This document shows, one piece after another, positions 49,686 through 63,700 of a stretch of DNA of 64,000 bases (positions within the stretch are counted from its first letter, which is position 1; every line of letters begins with the position of its first letter). Made by a program: the position numbers and the translations under genes. The notes under the pieces were generated by a model, which worked only from the letters and a program-made list of their open reading frames with translations, did no database searches and was not told the DNA's origin. The stretch lies in assembly GCA_037974665.1 (NCBI GenBank), contig CM075777.1, forward strand, positions 14,097,001 through 14,161,000. Reading direction: 5' to 3'. Origin of the DNA: Ehretia macrophylla. Its lineage: Eukaryota; Streptophyta; Magnoliopsida; Boraginales; Ehretiaceae.

Positions 49686-50055
49686 TTTCAACAAAAATTG
49701 CTAAAAAATTATATTTTCAACATATTCATCTTTTTTTTTTTTTTTGCTAAGTAACATCTTCATCTTTCTCCTCTCATCCGATCGAAAAATAAAAATGGAG
49801 TCTTAATCTTATTCCTCTTTCCCCATATACAATCTTATTATCATGTATTTCAAAGTTCAAATGACAACTCAATCCAATTGTTTCAACAAAAATTGCTAAA
49901 AAATTATATTTTCAACATCTTCATCTTTCTCCTCTCATCCGAATATCGAAAAATAAAAATTGGAGTCTTAATCTTATTATTCTTTCCCCATATACAATCT
50001 TATTATCATGTATTTTAAAGTTCAAATTATAATTCAATCCAGACAATTGTTTCAT
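49686..50055. repeat. Imperfect tandem duplication, about 195 bp x 2
   Basis: Copies start at 49686 and 49881 with TTTCAACAAAAATTGC and share the CTTTCTCCTCTCATCCGA and CCCCATATACAATCTT blocks. The second copy lacks about 20 bases containing the T-run of the first. Confidence 0.85.
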
Positions 50056-50103
50056 CGTACTACAACCACCTAAAATTAAGTAAACTAAACAGCTGTTGGG
50101 GCA

Positions 50104-50110
50104 TCTATCT

Positions 50111-50157
<47 letters not shown>
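50104..50157. repeat. Compound microsatellite (TC)n(TA)n
   Basis: ATCT units pass into about ten TC and then about eleven TA dinucleotides. Confidence 0.95.
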
Positions 50158-51480
50158 AAACATGTACGTTATTTGAAATGGATTTCCAGTCTACAATACA
50201 TAATAGACAGTTATTGATACTATAAATGTACATAGACTTGCACATACATGCAACAACCGAATCTAAAGATTGTACAACATGCATAAGATGTTGTACGTTG
50301 TTAAATAAGACACCCAACAAAATATTTGACAAAAAAGCCAAAATACATGCATTCACACACAACAATACACATTTTCCACACACTTGTAAAGATTCCATTA
50401 GAGCGTGTGATCTTCATTTTTCTAATCCCAACGATGCACCCTTACACATATATTTCATGAGATGTAAAACTCATGGTCATGGGATGAGCAAATTATTTGC
50501 GTGAGTCCATTTTTTAGAAGCTAGAAACGAGGATAGTTTGTTACTCAGCATGGAAAAACCAATTAAATTTGAATAACCTAATAACATATATAATTATTAA
50601 AAAGATCAATAGTAATAAAATAATAATACAATTATGTTTAGATTATTGAGTTTTAAAATCAAATAATTATATCATCAAATTTTTTTTCTAATAAAATTAT
50701 TACATTATTAGAGAAACCAAAACAAGTTAGGGTATGTTTGACTTAATTTTTAGACATTTAAAAGTATTTTATGTGAGTTTAAAAGTTGAAACTACCTTAG
50801 TCCATTTCTGAAAATGCCTTTGGGTAAAAGTTAAAGTTCGAAAAAAATTAAAAAATAAGAAATTCCAACTTAAAGTTTTTTAGAAAAGACTTTTGCGAAA
50901 CTTCTCTTACATAATGTATGAAGTTGTTTGTTTTTTTATTTATCAAATATATTATTCCATATTTTTGAAATTTTAACATTACCCTTAAAATTTCTAAACG
51001 GTAAATTGTCTAACATAGCTAAATAGTTAAATGCTTTTGTTCAACAATACTTTCAATCAAAATTTTACTGTTAAAAAATTTATAATTTAAAAATTAAAAT
51101 TTAACAATTCGACGAAACAAAATCTTAATATTATTGGTCCAAAACGGGCATCAACACTAACCATTAAAACATGAATATTGCACATTATTTCACGACAAAC
51201 ATAATAGTATCGATGTAACTTGAAATTTCTCCGTTGAGTGCAAATGCTCGATGGGGGAGAGACTTCCATTTGATAGTAAAATTCACATCCAAATAATTGT
51301 TGCATTATTTAACTATTGGATGTCACATCAGCCGATACTATTAGATGTGAAAATTTTCTTTGCGATTGAGGCCAGCGTGGCCGAAGATTCCATGTAAAGA
51401 GCGTGGTCCTCACTTTCCTAGTCAGCAAATAGTCTGCACTGTTAGTTAAACCACCACACCTCCACCCCCACCCTCTCATC
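50158..51480. other. Intergenic region upstream of the importin gene, no gene seen
   Basis: It is AT-rich, with no coding region recognised. The distal promoter of the SAD2-like gene presumably lies in the last few hundred bases. Confidence 0.5.
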
Positions 51481-51487
51481 ATTTCCT

Positions 51488-51496
51488 AAACCCTAG
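51488..51496 (+). promoter_or_regulatory. Telo-box in promoter/5' UTR of the SAD2-like gene
   Basis: AAACCCTAG, about 210 bases before the ATG; an inverted copy (TAGGGTTTT) is at 51619-51627. Telo-boxes are common near the start of plant genes for growth and translation machinery. Confidence 0.5.
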
Positions 51497-51506
51497 TGAT
51501 TTAAAT

Positions 51507-51550
51507 ACACACAGCACACAGCACACAGCACACAGCACACAGCACACACA
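51507..51550. repeat. ACACAGC microsatellite in the 5' region of the SAD2-like gene
   Basis: Five consecutive CACACAG heptamers flanked by CA repeats, between the two telo-boxes and probably within the 5' UTR. Confidence 0.9.
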
Positions 51551-51703
51551 CTCTCCATTGTCTCTCTCTCTAAACCCCTAGAAAATAGCAGTCTCTCGTC
51601 GTCTGAGAGTCCATTTTCTAGGGTTTTAGCCTCTCAATTCCCATTTTTCCACCTCCATCATCACCTATACATACAGATATATATTTATATATATATATAT
51701 ATA

Positions 51704-54700
51704 ATGGATCTTCAGAGCTTGTCGATTATTCTCCGTGGTGCACTTAGTCCTAATCTCGATGAACGCAAAGCAGCTGAAGAAAGCCTCAATCATGTTTTGA
51801 TTATTCCTTTTTCTTTTTATTTTTTCGATAATTTATTCATTTTTATCTGAAAGGATTGATTTTGGATTAAAAATTGAAAACTTGTAAATTTTATTGCTGT
51901 AATTACTATTATTCTAGATAGATTGCTGAATTTTAGGGAAATTTAGATGATTTCATGTGAGAATTTTGATTTAATTTCTGGAATAGTTAGAATCATTGAA
52001 TGTTGTGTGTTTCTCTTTTGAATTTTTTATGTAGAGCAAGTGTAAATTTGGTTGGATTATTTGTTTGTGTGTATAAAATTAAGATTTGGAGCTTGTTTCG
52101 TGCAGTTTCAATATACGCCGCAACATGTTGTGAGGCTGCTACAGATAATAGTTGATGGAAACTGCGATATGGCAGTTCGACAAGTGGCTAGTATTCATTT
52201 CAAAAACTTCGTTGCTAAGAACTGGTCGCCTCACGAGGCCGGTAAAGATCCCATTCTGCTGATACATGTGAAATTTACATTCTATGTTTATGCGTGGATA
52301 TGAACGTATATGTATATAATTTGTGTATAAGTAGATGTCAGTTGTTTCTATTTATGAGTTCTGTTGCTGTTGCTGTTGCTGTTGCTTCTGCTTCAGTTGT
52401 TTGGAGAAAAATTGATTAACTGCGTACTGTCCGAGTGCAGGCGAGCAATCAAAGATTTCACCAAGCGATAAGGAGATGGTGAGGCAGAATGTCCTCAACT
52501 TCATTGTCCAAGTGCCCCCTTTGTTGAGGTACATTTGTTTATCATGTATTCTCATGGCTCTCGAATAATCTTATAGAAATATGTCGTCTTGTGGCGTGAT
52601 TATGTGTTTTTATACAAGTGATATATCGGTTCTGTAGGGTTATATTGTTTGTCACCGTGCAAGACACATTTGTAACTCTATGCTATTGTCCCATGTGATT
52701 TAATTGCCCAACCAATCATAGGTTTGGGTTAGAGAAAAGTAGATGTCGGCTTATATTGTCGTGTCTTTTCGTATTTTGCTTCAGTTATCAGACTCTCTTA
52801 TTAAACGAAAGCAAATTAACTGCAAATGTTGAAGCATGCTTATTGATCTGTATTAGATTGGTTTGTTTGGATGTATAACAATGTGTAACTATTCTATGGA
52901 TGATTCATTTATGCTTATGTGTAAATGCATACTGATGTGCTTTATTTACTCAATCCCTCACTAAAGAGGAACACAAAGTCTCTTAACTGTCAAATCGTGT
53001 ATTGTGTACAGAGTGCAGTTAGGTGAGTGTTTGAAGACACTTATACATGCTGACTACCCAGAGCAGTGGCCAACACTTCTTCACTGGGTAAAGCACAATC
53101 TGCAGGACCAGCAAGTGTATGGAGCTTTATTTGTGCTAAGGATTCTTGCTAGGAAATATGAGTAAGTTGGTGAAGCAAAGTCTTTCCTGTATGCTTCATT
53201 TTAAAGTATGATAAGATTTAATTTGCATGTCAAACACTTGATGCCAATTATCTTAATATGACTTGTTTAAGACCAGAAATTTCCATTTTCATCTACCTTC
53301 TCTGTTTAATTATAGGGAATTCAAAGATTCAGGGACCATGTAGATACTTAAGAACCTAATTCAGGTCATTTACCCATGGTATGCATTTTGTCCGGTTCAG
53401 AAAAGCGCTCCAGACTTCTGCCCTCCAATTTATTCACTGTATTGGCGATTGAGAAAACAATATATTTGTTTGTCTACTTCTCGGGAATTCTAGTTATAAT
53501 TCATAGGGAAGAGTTAACTTATCATGCCTGGAATTCAACTAGTACATCATGATCTTACATATTTATGTTTTGTATGCATTGTTGAAATTCATTTGTAATT
53601 TGGTTATCAAAAGTTCTAGTGTGCTTCTAACAACATAATTATGCTGTGATGATTGCAAAATGAAGTTTCTGGCATGGAGAAGCTATATTTATGTTTAGCA
53701 TGAATTGGATCAGATAGTAACAGCGTGGAGCCATATATACAAGACTAGTGTTTTGGAACTTCAGGACTAAATATGTTTCAGCAACTGTTTCTAAACTTCT
53801 TACATAATCACCTTGGGAAGGTTTCTAAGTAATCCTTTTCCCGGAGAGGATCAGTGGTTTTGGTATTTTGACTGAGTTAAAAGAGTCTTATGGTGTAAAT
53901 TTGCATAATTCCTGAACCGAATACTTCACCTACCTAGTTTCTGTTGTTTCCTGTATTATTTTGAACCCGCGACCTACATACTGTGATGCTACTACCTACC
54001 ATACACACGTAGCTGCCAAGTATTGTTTCCTGTATTATTATTGGAGTTGTGGCTTGTTATGCTGGTTTTATTCTTCTCTTTCTCCCTTACTTTGCTGATG
54101 TAAGTTTATAATGTTTCCTTCTCAACTTCCTTTCCTAATCTGCAGGTTCAAATCAGATGAGGAGAGAACACCAGTTTCCCACATTGTTGAAGAAACATTT
54201 GCACATCTGCTTAATATATTCAACAAGCTTGTTCAGATAGCAAATCCTTCAATTGAAATAGCAGATTTGATCAAGCTAATCTGCAAGACCTTCTGGTCAT
54301 CTATATATGTATGTTTCATTTTATATATTTTTAATGTCTCAAAAGTAATGATCTCCCTTTCTGATTGTCTCAAACTGGTATTTTATGACAATTTCTGGTT
54401 TGCCGCTGTCTGAACTGCATGATGTAAGCAGCTAAATAATTTGAGCATTTTTGCTGCATATGCGTGAATAGAGAGAAAGTTGCACCACAAGCATATGATG
54501 GGATTTTTATTATCTTAGCTACACTCTTGTTTTGTCAAACTATTAGTTGAATACTTTTCTTCTCCTCTGTTGCCCAGATCTGAATGCTATATGTAAGTTT
54601 CACCTTTTTATGAGAATTTTACTGAGCACAACAAAATAAGTGATTGATAGAATGACCCAAAACTTCCATGGCACTACATTTGTTTGAAGAGCTTCATTGA

Positions 54701-57700
54701 TTTTATTTTCTTCCCTTTCATTCCATAGTGTTTATTTGTTAACTGTCTATCTGCCATTGAGGTTTCAAAAGAACATGGCACTTCTCATCCATGCAAAATG
54801 TTTTACATAAAAAACTTTGTATTTAAACTTTTTTCCATTTGTGCAGTTAGAGATTCCAAAGCAGTTGTTTGATCCAAATGTGTTCAATGCATGGATGGTT
54901 CTGTTCTTGCATATTTTGGAGAGTCCTGTGCCATTAGAAGGCCAACCGGTTGACCCTGAGCAGAGGAAGTCATGGGGATGGTGGAAGGTGAAAAAGTGGA
55001 CTGTTCACATTCTGAACCGCCTTTACACCCGGTAAGTTAATGGTTGTAAGCATCTACCAAATATGTGCTGGTTGGACTTAGTATTGATGCTCTCTTCTTT
55101 TTTCTTTTCTTATCTTTTTTGTGGTGGTCCGTTTTGCAGCTTTGGAGATTTGAAACTTCAAAATCCGGATAATAAAGCTTTTGCTCAAATGTTCCAGAAG
55201 AACTATGCTGGAAAGATTTTGGAATGTTATCTAAATTTGTTGAATGTTATCCGGGTTGGCGGCTATTTACCAGATCGGGTTATTAACCTCATTTTGCAAT
55301 ACTTGAGCAACAGGTTTGTCTAGTATTTTGCTTTCTTCTACTGGTTAGATATCTATCAAGTAAATAATCACTTTGTAGAGTTAGTTAGCAAAAGTTACCT
55401 ATTTATATAGTTGTGTGGATCCTCGTTTCAATCTCTGGTCTCTTGTATATGGGTGGGAAGGAGGAGGGACAGCCTTCACTTGTTGGTATCTTGTTATGGA
55501 GAAATAAATCTTCAAGGATCTTCTTATATTTTTCTTTTGCTTTTCAGCAAACTTTGAACAAGTGTTTCCAAAGGAAGTCGATTAACTTGCTGTTTTAGAC
55601 TATTCTGGGTTTGACCTTCTTATTTCCATTATATGACATTGTCGCAATATTGCATGATTTATTTTATCTCAACTAATAGAAAACACTGGTAATTCAGCAC
55701 GAGAGTGTCGACCTACTTCATCCAGTGTTGCTTTTTCCAAAGACAACTTCATCTTAATTTGCTGAGAGTAAGGCATTTCTCTGGGAACATGAAAGTGACT
55801 CTAGATTTCTCTATAATAAAACGGGTAGAATTTGCACCAAAAAGATATCAAATAAGCCCCTTTCTCTAATCTTGCTCTTTCATGTTCTCTCTAAAAGTAT
55901 ATACTAATTATTCACATGTAATGTTGCTATTTCTTTGGAAACTCATGTTCTTCTATCTTTTGTTATGGCATTAGATTGCACTGTGGTGATAAACCTCGTT
56001 CTCTTTGGTTGGTTAGAGGTTCAGTTCATGTGATAGTTGAACTTGTTTCTTACAGCCTTTATCTGATATCATTCTCCTTTCATGTGCAGTGTTTCAAAGA
56101 GCAATATGTACAGTCTGTTGCAACCAAAGATTGATGTAGTTCTATTTGAAATTGTTTTTCCACTTATGTGCTTTAATGACAACGATCAAAAGCTCTGGGA
56201 TGAAGACCCTCACGAATATGTGAGGAAAGGTTATGGTATGTGAGGTGCATTCTAGTAAATTATTCCCTAAAATTCTAGTGGTTGTTGTTTCCTATGCAAT
56301 CTTGGATGATATTGGTTCAAGGCTATATTACGTTCTCGCAGATATAATTGAGGATTTGTATAGTCCTAGAACTGCAGCAATGGATTTTGTGAGTGAGTTA
56401 ATTAGAAAGCGTGGTAAAGAGAACCTTCAAAAATTTATAATGTTCATTGTGGAGATTTTTAAGAGGTATGTGGTCGTTGTATTGGACATGGCCTACTGAA
56501 CAATAAGATATCATATTGGTCGTCGTGCTCAATTTTTTATATTTCACTGATTTAATCTAGATATGATGAGGCATCACCGGGATATAAGCCCTACCGGCAG
56601 AAAGATGGTGCCCTTCTGGCTATTGGTGCGCTATGTGATAAATTGAAACAGACTGAGCCCTACAACTCTGAGCTTGAACGCATGCTTGTGCAGCATGTGT
56701 TCCCTGAATTTACTAGTCCTGTGGGCCATCTTCGAGCCAAGGTTTGTTGCTTTGTTATGACCTCTTTCTTTCCTCTTGTTAATGAGCAATTGCGCTTACA
56801 ACTTGTAGAACATTCTCTTCCGTGCTTGTTAAATTTTCCAGTATTTGCATGGACTTGATAAGAAGATGTCTGCCTCTGCCGAGGAGTTTAACTTTTTTGA
56901 CGGCTTTCTTTATCCCTAGTGCATATTATTAAATTTAACATCTTAGAATTGTATAACTGCACAGGGATTGATTTTGAATTTTTTCCCCTTTATTTTATTT
57001 TATTAGAAACTTTGCATTGCTTTCACATTTGTTTGCTATTAGATTATTAGCTTTCTGAAAAGTATTGCATGTTTTTTTCCTTTGTCTAGCCAGAAAAATA
57101 TCATTTGTTTAAGCAAAAGATTAGAAAAGAACAGCAGATTCTTCTAGTTTTGTGGTTTTTACTCTTCTTTGAAGTATGGGAAACTTCTCTTTAATTTCAC
57201 ATGTATTTGCTATTAGAGTATTGGCATTTTGGAAACTGTTGCATTTTTTCTTTCATCTCACCAGCAAAATATCATTTGCTTAAGAATTAGATTGACAATA
57301 CCATATTTTATTATTTTGTTAGATATAAATGGATCATGTGAACAGATCTCGTGTATGCGAGATGCATTGCATGTTTAATTGGCATGATCTGCCCATGTCT
57401 TTGTTTGTACATAAATCAAATACAAAGATCTCGTAACCATTCTGCTTTGGGAAACTTGTGGGTGGCTTTTCTTTGTCCTGTTTCTCAACTTAATTCACTT
57501 TTGTTAACATAGTTGTAGACTTATTCACTGAAACTTCTTTATATTCTGGATATTAGGCTGCATGGGTTGCAGGACAATATGCACATATTAATTTCTCCGA
57601 GCCAAACAACTTCGTTAAAGCCTTGCACAGTGTTGTTGCTGGGATGAGAGATCCAGATCTTCCTGTTCGTGTTGACTCTGTTTTTGCACTGCGATCTTTC

Positions 57701-60700
57701 ATTGAAGCCTGCAGAGGTAAAATACGTTGCTTGATATCTTCTTTCTGTCAATTAGTTTCTGCTTCAAATTTTTATGCTTGTTATTGACTAGCTTACATTC
57801 TGTGCCTGCAGATTTGGGTGAAATTCGACCAATTCTTCCACAGCTACTTGATGGTATATAATTTCATTTCTTTCTCTTGTGTTGCCGTTGATTCACATTA
57901 CACCTTCTCATACAGCTCCATTTCTTGGCAATTATTTTCAGAGTTTTTCAAACTTATGAATGAAGTTGAGAATGAAGATCTTGTGTTCACTCTTGAGACT
58001 ATAGTGGACAAGTTTGGAGAGGAGATGGCGCCTTATGCCCTTGGTTTATGCCAGAATCTGGTGACACTGGATTTATTTCTTTGGAAGTATTTGTTTGCTT
58101 TCTTACCTATTTATTTGGAAAAACATAATAAAAGTTGCTTTTTAGGCTGCCGCCTTTTGGAAATGTATGAATACTGCTGAAGCAGATGAGGAAGGTGATG
58201 ATGCGGGTGCACTGGCAGCAGTTGGTTGTCTGCGTGCCATCAGCGCAATTCTCGAGTCCATCAGCAGCCTCCCTCACTTATTTGTGCACATTGAACCAAC
58301 TCTGCTCCCCATAATGCGAAGGATGTTGACTTCTGATGGACAAGGTACTTTATTTCAGCATATTTGTCTTATATAATCATGATCAGTGGGAATTATAGAT
58401 AATAGACTAAGTAGGAGTCAGGTGAGTAGAAGAACCTTATCAGACATGGAACCTCCAAGAAAAGTCTAGTGGATATATGCTTTTCCCAATCATTTCTTTT
58501 GGCAGGTGAAAACAATTATCACATTGCTTTTTGAATCTATAGAGAAGAGTAGAAGTGGTTTTGTTAAAAATACTCGTCCATACACAATTTCTGTATTTGG
58601 AAGTTGATGGAATAATGATCTGTATAGATGCATGTATAGCGAAGCCGACATGACAAGCAAAACAAATACGGAAGACAATATTTGTTTTTGAAGTGTGCAT
58701 TTTTTCTTAGTTTTGCTTCATCACCCGAGAGGATCTTGATTGTGTTTGGAAATGGGTTGTACGTTGTCTCTCCAAGTACAAATTTTCTTGTCTACTTCTT
58801 TCTAACTATTTTTTTTTTTGTTTTTGTTTCTGCAGAGGTATTTGAAGAAGTTCTGGAAATTGTATCATATATGACCTTTTTCTCGCCAACTATATCCTTG
58901 GATATGTGGAGTCTTTGGCCTTTAATGATGGAAGCACTCTCTGAATGGGCTATTGATTTCTTCCCAAGTAGGTTCTTAACTTTTAATCTTTTATTGTTAA
59001 AGAAAGAATGCTTTGTTAATTGAGTTTTTATTTGTTGCTTTTCTTTTTAGTTTACTCTCTTGTTGTTTGTCTTTTTTCTTCATAAATATGTTTGTTCTGT
59101 TGTTCTCAGACAGAAACATTAGAAGCTTCAGCAATGCTTTGCATGACTAATAGTGCGTCAGTCCCCCCCCCCCCCCACACAAAAAAAAAAAAAAAAAAAA
59201 AAAGAGGAAAAAGAAAGAGAAAAGCCATTCCAATAATCATGTCATTTATGGAAAGGTTTGAAGCTCTCTTCTTGTGAGCGGCAGAAATGAACCATGTATA
59301 AATCAACTTTGCATTACACTTCCTAGTTTTTCTTCGCGTCTCATTCCTGTGTCCCTCGGGCTGCCTTTATTAGGGTTAAAAATTGTGTGTCAACTTTAGT
59401 GGATCTTGAAAAAGAAAAACAATGGGTTCGAATTTGGGCTGAAGATTTCATGTATAAATAGTAGTGAGCATTTACTATTTTAGGGTTTTCTTCCCTCTGA
59501 TTTCATCTAATAGACTACTAATTTATTTCTTAGTGTAATCAACTGTTGAAGATGATAAATAAGATAAGAAACCCTTTTATAACAGCTTAAGCTTTTAAAT
59601 GAGGTGGTTACTTAAGCTTTTATAACAGCTTAACCTAGGTACCAAAAGGTCATGAGTAAACTCACCGCCACACATAAGGCTCAAAAACTAACTCCGCCTG
59701 CAATTGCGGGGACGTGTTGAAGATAATAAATAATATAAGAAACCCCTTTCTAATAGCTTAAGTTTTTAGATGAGATGGTTACTTAATATCAACTTTCATC
59801 AGTATCTCATGCTTTTCTGCTGTGAATTTTTATTGTTATTTTGCAGATATATTGGTTCCATTAGACAACTATATATCCAGAAGTACTGCACATTTTCTCA
59901 CATGCAAGGAACCAGACTACCAGCAAAGCCTTTGGAATATGATTTCATCAGTGAGTTACTTATTGGGTTTCAAATCCATATCAAGTTTTTTAATTTTCTC
60001 ATTTTGCTATACAAGTGAGGGATCCTTCAATTTCATAAATGTCAAATGTAAAAGTTTTGTAATACAAGTACACCAATCTAAACACAACCTTGAAAAAATT
60101 GGCAATGGGCCAATGTGTCAAAGGAAGTGCCTTGAAAGCAAATTAACTTTGGGGTTTCCTTTATCGTGCAGATTATGGGGGATAAGAATTTGGAGGATGG
60201 AGATATTGAGCCTGCACCTAAGCTCATTGAGGTAGTCTTTCAAAACTGCAGGGGACAGGTGGATCATTGGGTTGAGCCATACATCAGAATCACAGTTGAG
60301 CGTTTACACTGGACTGAAAAGCCATATTTGAAATGTCTTTTGATACAAGTGGTAAATATCTTACTTTACTAAGTTTACATGGGCTAATTTGCACTTGTAT
60401 ATCCCATGTTTGCAAATGTTTTTGCATAACTTGCTAGCAAATACTGCGGCAGTAGTGGGTTCTTTTCAATAGTAAGTACAAGTCAGATCAGGTATTTCGT
60501 CTGCTATTTGAATACGGTGCCTCCAGGTTGGCTTCAACCCAAGTGCTCCCTTCTCCTTCCCTTTTCCAAATTCCTTTCTTGGTTTTGGGGCAGGAGAGAA
60601 AGTACAAAAGGAAGCCATTACGCACAAATAAAAGGAATAGTCATCGATCCAATCCCTCACCAGTCGCTATTCTTCAAGCATGCACCCTCTATTTCAGATA

Positions 60701-63700
60701 ACGGATAGAAGGTGGCTAAATCGAACCATGCACCACCATTAAAAGATGTATGAATCACTGAAAGGAGAAAAACATCTGGAGAAAGGTGGCCATTTAAAGA
60801 TCAATTGAGAAAGTTCAATTTCTTTTCAACAAGGTTCCGTCACAAAATTTGCCAATGTTGTTGTTGATGATGTGTTGTATGTTCTTTTCACCTTCAACAC
60901 CTCCCCGCTCTGCCCTGCCAGTGAAGGGGGGGAGTTTGGGAAGCATATGATTCAACTGATGAATTGAAAGATTTCCTACAAATTCAGTTCTTTTATTGTG
61001 GAGACAATCTGCTAATGAGTTTTTTAATTGTAAAATTGAGTTTTCCTTTTCGGTCTCTAGGCTATCCATGATCAGATGTATGGATACATAACTATAGATA
61101 TGGTGACTGTAATTTAATTAAAAAGTCTACCAGCTTTCCAGGCCATTCAATCCCCACCATTCCACTTTGGTGCACATATAATAAATAGAATAGATCACAC
61201 ATCTAACATAGACGTGTTTAGATGCAACTGCAGCCCTTAGTGCATCACTGATGATTTCACTATCCCCCACCCCCCCATCCCACACTCGCACACACACCCC
61301 AACCCCCACCACGAAAAACGAAAAAAGAAAGTTAATGATATGCCTAAAGTTGGCTGATCTCAGGGATCAAGTATGATTTGTATCATGTGTCTGTTATGTG
61401 GAAAGAATATAGATGTTAGAGAAGTCCCCAACTTAGTTGCAAGGTAATGATATGAGATTACATCTAGCCACCAAAATTGTTAAGTCGGGCATTGGTCTTC
61501 CCTAAGGGAACCAATCATAACTGTTCATGTAGATGAGGGAGAGTAACTGTTTATATATTTGTTTCCCTCTTTTTTGGAATTGAACTGTTTATATGTTTGG
61601 TGACTGATAATTGCATTTTTATGTTCGCTGACCAATTCATTTTTGCATTCTTTTGCAGATTGCTAATGCTCTTTACTATAATGCGCCGCTGACATTCAAC
61701 ATACTTCAAAAGCTTCGTGTTGCAACAGATATCTTTAGCCTTTGGTTCCAGATGTTGCAGCAAACCAAAAAGAGTGGTGAACGGGCTAATTTTAAAAGGT
61801 AATAGCCTTGTTACTGGAGATAGTCAGGTCCAATAGGCTCTATATATATATATATGAGATAGATAGAAATAAATAGATAAATGCGCAATTGAAACCATGG
61901 AGAAATGTTTATATCTTTACGTTACTCATAAAGTAAACCACTGTAGCAATTATATATTGGAATTGAAGTCCATCTTGTTGTGTGCACGTGTCACATGCAT
62001 GATTTTTTGCATGTACCTGACTCCATTACGCAATTACATACTGGAAAATAAATATCAAAACAAAAAAAAAACCAAAAAGTAAGAGAAGGCCTACAAACAG
62101 AGATTCTTATCCACTATTTATTCCCCAGCTTACATTGTATATTCATGTGTTGCTGATGCAGGGAGCACGATAAAAAGGTATGCTGCCTTGGCCTGACATC
62201 ATTGCTCCCTCTTTCTGCTGATCAAGTGCCATCGGATGCTTTAGACCGTGTTTTTAAGTCTACTCTTGATCTGCTTGTTGCCTACAAGGATCAACTTGCA
62301 GGTTAGTATATTAGAAAACTCTCTTCTTGTGCTCCCTTTCTTGTTATCTCCTTTAAATTGGAAGCTTATGGAAAGAGTCATTTGCCCCGACACGTTTATC
62401 TTGCTTTATTAACTGTATCGATCAACTTTCGGGTTAATATATTAGAAAACTTTCTCTTCTTGTGCTCCCTTTATTGTTATCTCCTTTAAATTGGAAGCTT
62501 ATGGCAAGTGTCATTTGCCCCGACACTTATATCTTGCTTTATTAAGTGGATCGGCTTACATGGTCTTATCTTTTATTTCTTTGTTTTGTTTGTCGGGTTG
62601 AATTTGCTCAGAGGCTGCGAAAGATGAAGAGGCTGAAGATAATGACGATATGGATGGTTTACAAACTGATGATGAGAATGATGAGGATGATGAATCTGAC
62701 AAAGAAATGGGGGTTGATGACGAGGAAGGAGATGAAGCTGAGAGCAGTAGATTCCAAAAATTGGCTGCACAGGTAGGTTTGCTATAATGTTTATTTGAAT
62801 TGGTGTCTGACTGGAGGATGAACTCTGCTAGCTAACATCAAAGGTATAGAGAATTTGCTCCCAATGTTTTGTGTATGAAGATTTGGTGCATGGAGTCCCT
62901 AAAATCCTCGTTCTCTCTCTTTGACCCACCCACCCACAGTTGGATAAGTATCAAGAAAAAGGGTTTACCTGGCCGTTAACTTCAGGACTCCATAAGATTA
63001 GTCGGACAAAGCTTGGATACCCGCGAATTTAAAAAAAAAAAAAAAGGTATCAAGAGAAAGGACACAGAAAACAATGAAAAGAAGAATGCAGCAGCAATGA
63101 AACTAGTGTAAAAAGCTGAGTTTGCATTCATTGACCCACTCACATTGAATCAGTGTCAGGAAAAATGACATGAGAAACAATGAAAAGAAAGAATTGCAGC
63201 AGCAACTATACACAAAATGAAACTAGCAGAAAAAGTCGAGTTTTCATTATGTTCAGCTAACCGGATCCGTCCTTTAATTTAGCATGTGGACCGCAGCAAT
63301 TTAACAAGCCCTTTCCCTTGAGGTAATTGTTTAATGTGGCCGGTGTGATTGTAGGCAAAGGCTTTCCGATCAAATGACTCTGATGATGATGACTCTGATG
63401 ATGATTTTAGTGACGATGAAGATCTTCATTCACCCATCGATGAGGTTGACCCTTTTGTTTTCTTTGTTGACACAATCAAAGGTAAAATGCCAGTACCTTG
63501 GCTTATGATCAATATCAATATATGATTTCATTAGTATCGATCTACTATTTGCACATGAGTACCTTTATTTCTTACTATTCTGTCATTTCTTCCTATGAAT
63601 AAATCCAGTTTTGCAAGCATCTGATCCGCCGAGGTTCCAGAACCTCACACAGACACTTGACTTCCATTATCAAGCGCTTGCAAATGGCGTTGCTCAACAT

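Noticed and set aside
49921-50398. Open frames with Glu-Arg or Ile-Tyr repeats
   Set aside because: Translation of the (TC)n(TA)n microsatellite.
59092-59306. Open frames around the poly-C/poly-A run
   Set aside because: Inside a SAD2 intron and made of homopolymer.
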